Shown: positions 7,193-13,395 of the stretch, one piece after another
Position numbering within the stretch: position 1 is the stretch's first letter
Layout: every line of letters begins with the position of its first letter
Assembly: GCA_946480845.1 (NCBI GenBank)
Contig: CAMLLJ010000059.1
Coordinates: 1-13,395 of the forward strand
Direction: 5' to 3'
DNA: 13,395 bases
Source: an uncultured Gemmatimonadota bacterium
Lineage (GTDB): Bacteria > Gemmatimonadota > Gemmatimonadetes > Gemmatimonadales > GWC2-71-9
Notes under the pieces: model-generated
Database searches by the model: none
What the model was told of the DNA's origin: nothing
The model's input: only the letters and a program-made list of their open reading frames with translations
Made by a program: the position numbers and the translations under genes

Positions 7193-7870
7193 TCACGACC
7201 TCCGGACCGCCATCATCAGCGAGCGGCGGTCCTTGAGGGTGATCTCGCGGCGGGTGACGTCGATGATGCCCCGGTCCACGAGGTTCCGCATGGTGCGCGA
7301 GACGGTCTCGCGGCTCGAGCCGATCATCTGCGCGATGGTGTGGTGGGTGAGCTTGCGGGTGATCCGGTCGCCCGATTCGTCGTCCGCCATGCGGAGCAGG
7401 AGGTGGGCCACCCGCCCGTTCACGTCGAGGAGGACCAGGCTTCCGATCTTTTCGTCCGCCCGGCGGAGGCGCCGGGAAATCTCCTTGAGCAGCGAGATGG
7501 CCACTTCCGGCGACTGGCGGAGCCGGGCATGGAAATCCTCCCGCCGGAGCACCAGGAGGGTCGAGTCCTCCATGGCGATCACGTGCGCCGACCGGGGCTC
7601 CTCGTCGATGACCGACATCTCCCCGAAGAAGCTCCCCTCGCCCAGCACCGAGAGGATGACCTCGCGGCCGTCCTCGGCGATCAGGACGACTTTCACCTGC
7701 CCGGCGGCCACCAGGTACATCGCGTCGCCCGGATCGTCCTCGAAGACGATGACGCTGCCCTTCGGGTAGCCGCGCTCGCGCGCCAGGTCGGCGAAGGCCT
7801 GGAGGTCGCTCTCCGAGAGACCGGAAAAGAGGGGTACCTTCTTGAGGACTTCAACGGGAGAGAAGGCCAC
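7193..7870 (-). CDS. Crp/Fnr family transcriptional regulator
   Basis: 225 residues. The N-terminal cyclic-nucleotide-binding domain (about 8-115) includes the GEGSFFGEMSVIDEEPRSA segment: Glu84, Arg93 and Ser94 match the positions that contact the cyclic phosphate in cAMP-binding members, so ligand binding is plausible. A dimerisation helix spans about 120-140. The C-terminal Crp-type helix-turn-helix is LTHHTIAQMIGSSRETVSRT (174-193). There are no cysteines, so it is not an Fe-S oxygen sensor like Fnr. The GTG start at 7870 follows GAGG at five bases; no better in-frame start precedes it. It leads the four-gene minus-strand operon and is divergent from rpmE. A palindrome over its own candidate -35 box suggests self-regulation. 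Some Crp homologues (Xanthomonas Clp) bind cyclic di-GMP, which would fit the HD-GYP gene downstream, but this is speculation. Confidence 0.92.
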   Translation of the reverse strand: MAFSPVEVLKKVPLFSGLSESDLQAFADLARERGYPKGSVIVFEDDPGDAMYLVAAGQVKVVLIAEDGREVILSVLGEGSFFGEMSVIDEEPRSAHVIAMEDSTLLVLRREDFHARLRQSPEVAISLLKEISRRLRRADEKIGSLVLLDVNGRVAHLLLRMADDESGDRITRKLTHHTIAQMIGSSRETVSRTMRNLVDRGIIDVTRREITLKDRRSLMMAVRRS

Positions 7871-7917
7871 GGACGCCTCGGGTTGGTCGTGGTGAACGCC
7901 TGCAAGTCCAAGTGGAG

Positions 7918-7946
7918 AGATTAGTTGCGATTCCGGGGAGTGTCAA
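7918..7946 (-). promoter_or_regulatory. Candidate promoter of the Crp/Fnr operon
   Basis: On the minus strand a perfect -35 hexamer TTGACA (7946-7941) is followed after exactly 17 bases by TAATCT (7923-7918), which matches only three of six bases of the -10 consensus. It lies about 50 bases upstream of the GTG start. The -35 box is inside the palindrome described separately. No experimental support. Confidence 0.4.
7925..7946. promoter_or_regulatory. Imperfect 22-bp palindrome, candidate operator
   Basis: The left half TTGCGATTCCG (7925-7935) and the reverse complement of the right half, TTGACACTCCC, agree at 7 of 11 positions, giving TTGnnAnTCC facing its mirror image. The TTG...CAA edges recall FNR/CRP-type operators, though the inner bases do not match the E. 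coli FNR or CRP consensus. It covers the candidate -35 box of the Crp/Fnr gene, where binding would be expected to repress. Confidence 0.4.
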
Positions 7947-7987
7947 TCGAGCCGGCGCCCCGGGCCTGTCGCCCTGCGCTCGCCGAC

Positions 7988-8019
7988 TTGCTCCGGACCC
8001 TCGGGACCGGCTAGATTTG
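7988..8019 (+). promoter_or_regulatory. Candidate rpmE operon promoter of Bacteroidota type (TAnnTTTG)
   Basis: TAGATTTG (8012-8019) is an exact match to the Bacteroidota -7 element TAnnTTTG, and a TTG (7988-7990) lies 21 bases upstream at about the position of the -33 element. Transcription would begin near 8026, about 30 bases before the rpmE start. Read as a classical promoter it would be TTGCTC, 18 bases, TAGATT (3/6 and 4/6 matches). The position, immediately before a ribosomal protein gene, supports it. Confidence 0.45.
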
Positions 8020-8056
8020 AGGGCTAGCGAACAACCGGTTCCACAGGAGCGTTCCA

Positions 8057-8269
8057 GTGAAGGCAGATCTGCATCCCCAGTACAAGAAGGTCACCGCGGT
8101 ATGTGCCTGCGGCAACTCCTTCGAGACCCGCTCGACGGCCGACAGCATCCACGTCGAAGTGTGCGCCATGTGCCACCCGTACTTCACGGGCAAGCAGCGC
8201 CTGGTGGACACCGCCGGCCGCGTGGACCGGTTCCGCCGCAAGTACCAGGGCGAGCCCGCCAAGGCCTAG
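8057..8269 (+). CDS. rpmE: 50S ribosomal protein L31 (zinc-binding type)
   Basis: 70 residues, full length. It is the zinc-ribbon (C+) form of L31, with Cys16 and Cys18 (VCACG) paired with Cys36 and Cys39 (VCAMCHP), and the conserved ends MKADLHPQY and [22 protein letters not shown]31 sits at the ribosomal subunit interface, and the C+ form holds a zinc ion. The GTG start at 8057 has AGGAG (8045-8049) seven bases upstream and gives the family-standard N-terminus. It is the first gene of the rpmE-prfA-prmC arrangement common in bacteria; prfA begins three bases after its stop, so the two are certainly co-transcribed. Confidence 0.97.
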   Translation: MKADLHPQYKKVTAVCACGNSFETRSTADSIHVEVCAMCHPYFTGKQRLVDTAGRVDRFRRKYQGEPAKA

Positions 8270-8272
8270 GCC

Positions 8273-9326
<1,054 letters not shown>

Positions 9327-9334
<8 letters not shown>

Positions 9335-10205
9335 CCTGGCGCTGGAACCTGCCGGCCCCGCGGCCACCACGCTGGCGGGCGCGCTCGCTGCCGCCGCGGC
9401 GCACCTCGGCGCAGCGGGAATCGCCGAGCCGCGGCGTGAGGCGCTGCGGATCTGGGCGGGCCTTGCCGGGTCGGCACCGGCGCGCGCGCTCGCGGACGCG
9501 GCGGCCGTGCGACTCGATGCGATCGAGGCCGCCGCGTTCCTCGCCGCCGCGGAGCGGCGCGCGCGCGGCGAGCCGCTCGCCTACGTCACCGGCCGGGCGG
9601 GCTTCCGCCACCTCGAGCTCGCCTCTGACCGACGCGCGCTCATCCCGCGTCCGGAAACCGAGGGTCTCGTGGAGCTGGTACTGGAGCGGGTGCAGGGCGG
9701 GGACGTCGCGGACATCGGCACCGGGACGGGCTGCATCGCCCTGAGCCTCGCCACCGAGGGTGGCTGCCGGCGCGTCGTCGCGGTGGACTGTTCGGAGGCG
9801 GCGCTGGCGCTCGCGCGCGCGAATGCGGCCGCGCTCCGGGTGGAGCTTGCGCTCGTGCGGGGCGACCTCACCCACGCTCTCGCCGCGGGCTCCCTCGACG
9901 CGCTGGTGTCCAATCCCCCCTATCTTTCCGCGGCGGAGTACGCGGCGCTCGATCCGTCGGTGCGCGACTGGGAGCCCGCCCTGGCGCTGCAGAGCGGCCC
10001 CGACGGCTTCGCGGCCACTGAGGCGCTGCTCGACGACGGGCGGCGCGTCCTCCGCCCCCGCGGCTGGATCGCCCTCGAGCTGGACTCATCGAGGGCGGCC
10101 GAGGCCGCCCGCCGCGCCAGCGCCCTGGGCTGGGCCGATGTCGCGATCCACCATGACCTGTTCGGCCGCGAGCGCTACCTGCTCGCGCGGAGGAACGACG
10201 CGTGA
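9327..10205 (+). CDS. prmC: Release factor glutamine N5-methyltransferase PrmC
   Basis: 292 residues. PrmC transfers a methyl group from S-adenosylmethionine to the glutamine of the release-factor GGQ motif. The N-terminal helical domain (about 15-85) is alanine-rich. The family motifs are clear: GEPLAYVTGRAGF (81-93), IPRPETE (106-112), the SAM-binding ADIGTGTGCIALS (128-140) and the catalytic NPPY (196-199) that binds the target glutamine amide. The GTG start at 9327 overlaps the prfA stop by 8 bases and has GGGAGG (9309-9314) somewhat far upstream, at 12 bases. Its stop TGA overlaps the next gene's GTG as GTGA. Adjacency to prfA supports the assignment against other N5-glutamine or adenine methyltransferases. 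Confidence 0.95.
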
Positions 10206-10555
10206 TCTGGGACAAGGCGCAGGAACTCGGGCGGCACATCGGCCAGTCGGCGGAATACCAGGCGCTCCGGCGCGCCGAGTCCGCGCTGCGCGACGACAAG
10301 GAGACCGTGGCGAAGCTGGACCGGATCCAGCAGCTCGCCCGCCAGATCGACCAGCAGATCGCAGCCGGCCAGATGCCCGATCAGGCGGCACAGGATGGCT
10401 ACGAAGCGGCCGTGGGCGAGCTGGAGACCAGCGTGACCGGCCAGGCCTACGTCGTCGCGCGCGCGAACTTCGACAAGGTGATGGCGCGGGTGAACGAGCA
10501 GATCGCCGCCGGCATGGAAAAGGGCGCGGCGAGCAGCATCATCACCCTCTCGTGA
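10202..10555 (+). CDS. YlbF/YmcA family protein
   Basis: 117 residues, mostly helical and rich in Gln, Ala and Asp, fitting the Com_YlbF family: the pattern AQELGRHIGQSAEYQALRRA (6-25) followed by KLDRIQQLARQIDQQIAAGQ. In Bacillus subtilis, YlbF, YmcA and YaaT form a complex that adjusts RNase Y cleavage and affects competence, biofilm formation and sporulation. Whether this organism has that complex cannot be seen. The GTG start overlaps the prmC stop and its own TGA overlaps the tmk GTG, both as GTGA, so its translation is tied to both neighbours. No Cys residues are present, so it could not itself carry the Fe-S ligands described for the Bacillus complex. The family call is fairly firm, the function is unknown. 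Confidence 0.78.
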   Translation: MIWDKAQELGRHIGQSAEYQALRRAESALRDDKETVAKLDRIQQLARQIDQQIAAGQMPDQAAQDGYEAAVGELETSVTGQAYVVARANFDKVMARVNEQIAAGMEKGAASSIITLS

Positions 10556-11187
10556 GCCGCGGCTTCTTCCTCGTCCTCGAAGGCCCGGAGGGGGCGGGGA
10601 AGACGTCGCTCGCCGCGGCACTGGTCGCCGCCATGCAGTCCGCGGGCCTCGACCCGGTTGCCGTGCGCGAGCCGGGCGGCACCGGCCCCGCCGAGCACGC
10701 GCGCCAGGCCCTCCTCGACCCCGCCTCCCGGCTGGACCCCCATACCGAGCTGCTCTTCGTCGCGGCCGCCCGGGCACATCTCGTGCAGGCGATCATCCGG
10801 CCGGCCCTCGCCGAGGGGAGGATCGTCCTCTCCGACCGGTACGACCTGTCCACGCTGGCCTATCAGGGGGCAGGGCGGGGGCTGCCGGCGGAGACCGTCG
10901 CCCGGGTCAACGAAGTGGCCACCCAGGGCCTCAGGCCGGACCTGACGCTGGTCCTGGATGTGCCCCCGGCGGTGGGCCGGGAGCGGCAGGCGGCGGCCGG
11001 GAAGGCCCGGGACCGCTTCGAGCGCGAGGACGACGGGTTCCACAACCGGGTGGCGGCGGCCTATCAGGCTGCCACGGGTCCGGCGGTACGCCATCTCGAC
11101 GGCACCGCGTCCCGGCCGGAGGTGCTCGCCGCCGCCTGGGCGGCGCTGGCGGAGGCCCGGCCGGACACTTTCCGTCACCGGCGTTAG
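10552..11187 (+). CDS. tmk: Thymidylate kinase (dTMP kinase)
   Basis: 211 residues, the usual size. It phosphorylates dTMP to dTDP with ATP in the dTTP pathway. The P-loop is EGPEGAGKTS (10-19), REPGGT (39-44) binds the substrate region, and SDRY (94-97) with LAYQGAGRGL (102-111) is the typical dTMP-binding stretch. The lid region has ARDRFEREDDGFHNRV, with arginines in the lid as in the E. coli-type enzyme. The GTG start at 10552 overlaps the YlbF-family stop as GTGA and places the P-loop at the normal distance from the N-terminus; the much longer in-frame reading upstream overlaps prmC and is spurious. It ends with TAG at 11185-11187, and 63 bases separate it from the protease gene. Confidence 0.94.
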   Translation: MSRGFFLVLEGPEGAGKTSLAAALVAAMQSAGLDPVAVREPGGTGPAEHARQALLDPASRLDPHTELLFVAAARAHLVQAIIRPALAEGRIVLSDRYDLSTLAYQGAGRGLPAETVARVNEVATQGLRPDLTLVLDVPPAVGRERQAAAGKARDRFEREDDGFHNRVAAAYQAATGPAVRHLDGTASRPEVLAAAWAALAEARPDTFRHRR

Positions 11188-11250
11188 GTTTCAGCAGGCA
11201 GCCGAGGGACAGCCCGTCCCGGCGGCGATCAGCAGCGGGAGGCAAGTCAG

Positions 11251-12888
11251 ATGAAGCATCGCTGGAGTGTGATCGGGGCGGTCGCGGTGATCTCCTTCGC
11301 GAGCGGCGGGTTCCTGCTGCAGCGCAGCGTCCAGGGCGACCTGGGCGCCACGGACGAGCGCCTCTTCGACGACGTCGTCTCGCACGTCAACAACTACTAC
11401 GTCGATTCCCTCGGCGCCTCCGAGCTGTACCAGAAGGCGACCGACGGGATGCTGGAACAGCTCAACGACCCGTATTCCGTCCTGCTCACCGGCGACGACT
11501 ACAAGGCGCTCACCGAGCAGACCTCGGGCAACTTCGCCGGCCTGGGCATCCAGATCGACGTCCGCGACGGCTGGATCACGGTCGTGGCGCCGCTGCCGGA
11601 CACGCCGGCCGAGCGCGCCGGGATCGAGACCGGCGACCAGATAGTCGAGGTCGACGGCAAGTCCACCGAGGGGTGGAAGAGCGACGAGGCGGTGAAGGCG
11701 CTGCGGGGCGAGCCGGGCTCCAAGGTGCGGATCCTGGTCCGCCGCGCCGGGCTCGGGCAGGTGCTGCCCTACGAGCTGACGCGCGCCGTCATCCACGTCC
11801 GCTCGGTGCAGGAAGGCCTGCTGTTCGACGACGGCATCGGCTACATCTCGCTGAGCACCGTCTCGGAGACCTCGGCCGAGGAGCTGCGCGAGGAGATCAC
11901 GGCGATGCGCGCCAAGGGCATGCGCGCCCTCCTGCTCAACCTGCGGGTGAACCCGGGCGGCCTTCTCGACCAGGGCGTCAAGGTGGCGGACCTCTTCCTC
12001 GAGCCGAAGCAGGAGATCGTCTCCACCCGCGGCCGGGCCAAGGGGTCCTCGCGGACCTTCGTGGACCAGGCGCGCCAGCAGTGGCCGGAGCTGCCCATCG
12101 TGGTGCTGGTGGACGAGTTCACGGCCAGCGCCGCGGAGATCATCGCCGGCGCCCTGCAGGACCACGACCGCGCGGTCATCGTCGGCGCGCCGACCTACGG
12201 CAAGGGCCTGGTGCAGACGCTCTTCCCGATGGGCGACGGTGTCGCGCTCAAGCTCACCACCGCGCGCTGGTACACGCCGAGCGGCCGCACCATCCAGCGC
12301 GAGGCGAGGAGCGAGGGCGAGCAGGCACTCCAGGCGATGCGCGAGGCCGGCGTGGCCGAGCCCGATTCCACCGTGGCCGAGCCGGACACCTCGATCCGGT
12401 CGCGGCCGCTCTTCAAGACCGACGCCGGCCGCACGGTGCGCGGCGGCGGGGGGATCGTGCCCGACGTCGTGGTCCGGCAGGACACGCTCACCGGGGCGGA
12501 GAAGGAGTTCGCGCGGGTGATCGGCGACAAGGTCCCGCAGTACCGCGACGTGCTCACGACCTACGCGCTCGAGCTCAAGCGGTCGGGGGCGCTCTCGTCG
12601 CCGGCGTTCGCGATCACGCCGGACATGCTGCGGCAGGTGCGCTCGCGGCTCGCCGCGAAGGGCGTGCGGCTCACCGACGAGGTCTTCACCGGCGCGACCG
12701 GCCTGGTGGGCAGGCAGCTGAGCTACGAGGCCGCCCGGTACGTCTTCGGCCGGCCGGCGGAATTCCGCCGCCGCGCGGTGGACGACCGCCAGATGCAGGA
12801 GGCGCTCGCGCTCCTGCGCAACGCGCAAACGCCGCGCGACCTGCTCGGGCTCGCAGAGGCGCGGCCGGTGGAGAAGGCGGCGCGCTGA
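11251..12888 (+). CDS. S41 family C-terminal processing peptidase (CtpA/Tsp type)
   Basis: 545 residues. An N-terminal hydrophobic segment (5-23) acts as signal anchor, so the enzyme works in the periplasm. A PDZ domain follows (about 90-175: NFAGLGIQIDV, SPAER-like TPAERAGIETGDQIVEVDG). The protease core (about 185-405) includes LRVNPGGLLDQGV (231-243) and the Ser-Lys dyad: Ser293 in DEFTASAAEI and Lys318 in TYGKGLVQ. The GGGGIVPDVVV strand closes the core near 397-407, and a helical C-terminal extension of about 138 residues resembles that of Bacteroidota-type CtpA. Such proteases trim or degrade periplasmic proteins. Two copies of VAEPD(S/T) occur in tandem at 368 or so (bases 12352-12393). 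The ATG has GGGAGG (11237-11242) eight bases upstream. Confidence 0.93.
   Translation: MKHRWSVIGAVAVISFASGGFLLQRSVQGDLGATDERLFDDVVSHVNNYYVDSLGASELYQKATDGMLEQLNDPYSVLLTGDDYKALTEQTSGNFAGLGIQIDVRDGWITVVAPLPDTPAERAGIETGDQIVEVDGKSTEGWKSDEAVKALRGEPGSKVRILVRRAGLGQVLPYELTRAVIHVRSVQEGLLFDDGIGYISLSTVSETSAEELREEITAMRAKGMRALLLNLRVNPGGLLDQGVKVADLFLEPKQEIVSTRGRAKGSSRTFVDQARQQWPELPIVVLVDEFTASAAEIIAGALQDHDRAVIVGAPTYGKGLVQTLFPMGDGVALKLTTARWYTPSGRTIQREARSEGEQALQAMREAGVAEPDSTVAEPDTSIRSRPLFKTDAGRTVRGGGGIVPDVVVRQDTLTGAEKEFARVIGDKVPQYRDVLTTYALELKRSGALSSPAFAITPDMLRQVRSRLAAKGVRLTDEVFTGATGLVGRQLSYEAARYVFGRPAEFRRRAVDDRQMQEALALLRNAQTPRDLLGLAEARPVEKAAR
12352..12393 (+). repeat. Two-copy 21-base tandem repeat inside the S41 protease gene
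   Basis: Bases 12352-12372 and 12373-12393 encode VAEPDST and VAEPDTS. They differ at few positions and lie in a loop between the protease core strands, so a small in-frame duplication is likely. Confidence 0.6.
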
Positions 12889-13395
12889 CCGGCCCCATCG
12901 CGATCGTCGGTGCCGGGCGCATGGGCGCCGGTCTCGGCCTCGCGCTGTCCGCGGGCGGATACGACGTCACGCTCCTGGTGAGAACCGAACGCCCCACGCC
13001 TCCCGGCGTGGGGCGTTCTGCCGGGGAGGCGGCATGGCGCGCGCCGCTCGGCTCAGCCGCGGTCGTGATCGTGGCGACGCCCGACGGCGCCATCACCGCC
13101 GCTGCCACGGCGCTCGCGGGCCTCGGGGTGATCGGCAAGGGCCAGGTGGTCCTGCACCTGTCGGGCCTCCTCGACCGGCGGGCGCTTGCGCCGCTCGAGC
13201 CGGCCGGCGCCGGCCTGGGCTCGTTCCACCCGCTGCAGGCAGTCGCCGATCCGGCCAGCGCGCCGGCGCGCCTGCACGGCGCCTATGCCGCGCTCGAAGG
13301 CGATGCGGCGGCCCTGGCCGCGGGCGCGCGGCTGGCGCGCGCCGTCGGCATGACGCCGGTGCCGCTCGCCTCGGCCGCGAAGCCGGCCTACCACG
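12885..13395 (+). CDS. Rossmann-like/DUF2520 domain protein, 3' end cut by window edge
   Basis: At least 170 residues. A dinucleotide-binding fold opens with IAIVGAGRMGAGLGLAL (residues 5-21). The DUF2520 half shows VIVATPDGAI, then VVLHLSGLLDRRAL, GAGLGSFHPLQAVADP and, at the very edge, KPAYH, matching the family's usual KxxYH. Members resemble NADP-dependent oxidoreductases, but their reaction is unproven. The only start that keeps the whole nucleotide-binding motif is CTG at 12885, which overlaps the protease stop as CTGA and has GGAGAAGG (12869-12877 region) about seven bases upstream; no in-frame ATG, GTG or TTG lies nearby upstream, and the first ATG (12921) would cut the motif. A perfect hairpin (12987-13018) lies in frame within it and encodes ERPTPPGVGR. 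Confidence 0.82.
   Translation, partial: MTGPIAIVGAGRMGAGLGLALSAGGYDVTLLVRTERPTPPGVGRSAGEAAWRAPLGSAAVVIVATPDGAITAAATALAGLGVIGKGQVVLHLSGLLDRRALAPLEPAGAGLGSFHPLQAVADPASAPARLHGAYAALEGDAAALAAGARLARAVGMTPVPLASAAKPAYH
12987..13018. repeat. Perfect 14-bp-stem palindrome inside the DUF2520 gene
   Basis: GAACGCCCCACGCC (12987-13000) and GGCGTGGGGCGTTC (13005-13018) are exact reverse complements around the loop TCCC. Both strands therefore encode nearly the same peptide (ERPTPPGVGR against ERPTPGGVGR). It has the shape of an intrinsic terminator or a REP-like element, but the downstream T-run is absent (TTCTGCC). Confidence 0.85.

Noticed and set aside
9760..10551. Upstream extension of the tmk frame
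   Set aside because: Overlaps prmC and the YlbF-family gene in another frame and shows no kinase sequence before the GTG at 10552.
11185..11192. TAGGTTTC as a TAnnTTTG-like promoter for the S41 protease
   Set aside because: The last base differs from the consensus and no TTG lies at the right distance upstream; too weak to list.
11206..11220. Small hairpin GGGAC/GTCCC before the S41 protease gene
   Set aside because: Only a 5-bp stem, which is expected by chance in GC-rich sequence.
11191..12828. 545-codon minus-strand frame opposite the S41 protease gene
   Set aside because: Antisense shadow of a clear PDZ/S41 protease; composition is typical of complementary GC-rich codons.

Overview
The window is a GC-rich (around 70% by eye), almost fully coding stretch of a bacterial chromosome. 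Fourteen protein genes are recognisable, two of them cut by the window edges, and no gap exceeds about 190 bases. The best guess for the source is a Gemmatimonadota or similar high-GC member of the wider FCB group. The guess rests on three things: a short Bacteroidota-style primary sigma factor, an rpmE-upstream element matching the Bacteroidota-type TAnnTTTG promoter motif, and frequent GTG starts. It is inference only; no rRNA or other decisive marker is present. I saw no tRNA, rRNA, CRISPR array, insertion sequence or integrase.

Block A (+ strand, 2-3727): the 3' part of a primary sigma factor gene (rpoD/sigA type), a GC-rich hairpin, the nucleotide-binding protein YajQ, a SpoIID-like lipoprotein that overlaps yajQ, and a Gfo/Idh/MocA-type oxidoreductase. 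The last gene ends tail-to-tail with block B, the two stop codons sharing one CTAG.

Block B (- strand, 7870 down to 3724): four closely packed genes that look like one signalling operon. In transcription order they are a Crp/Fnr-family regulator, an MBL-fold hydrolase, a small secreted CsgG/FlgO-like protein, and a pseudo-receiver/GAF/HD-GYP protein likely to degrade cyclic di-GMP. With YajQ (a cyclic-di-GMP binder in some species) just across the convergent junction, the region has a second-messenger flavour, but a functional link is inference.

The 186-base divergent region 7871-8056 separates block B from block C. It holds a candidate promoter for each direction and an imperfect 22-bp palindrome over the crp -35 element.

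Block C (+ strand, 8057 to the end): a housekeeping operon, rpmE (L31), prfA (RF1), prmC (the methyltransferase that modifies RF1), a YlbF-family gene, tmk (thymidylate kinase), an S41 C-terminal processing protease and the 5' part of a Rossmann/DUF2520 gene. Genes are separated by a few bases or overlap at stop/start codons (GTGA, CTGA), except for 63 bases before the protease. The most striking structural signal is a perfect 14-bp-stem hairpin (12987-13018) lying in frame inside the DUF2520 coding sequence.

Overall this is a normal core-genome neighbourhood. I found no convincing wholly new system; the items worth follow-up are the in-gene hairpin, the promoter/sigma pairing, the crp operator candidate, the enlarged HD-GYP domain and the oxidoreductase with a replaced catalytic histidine.
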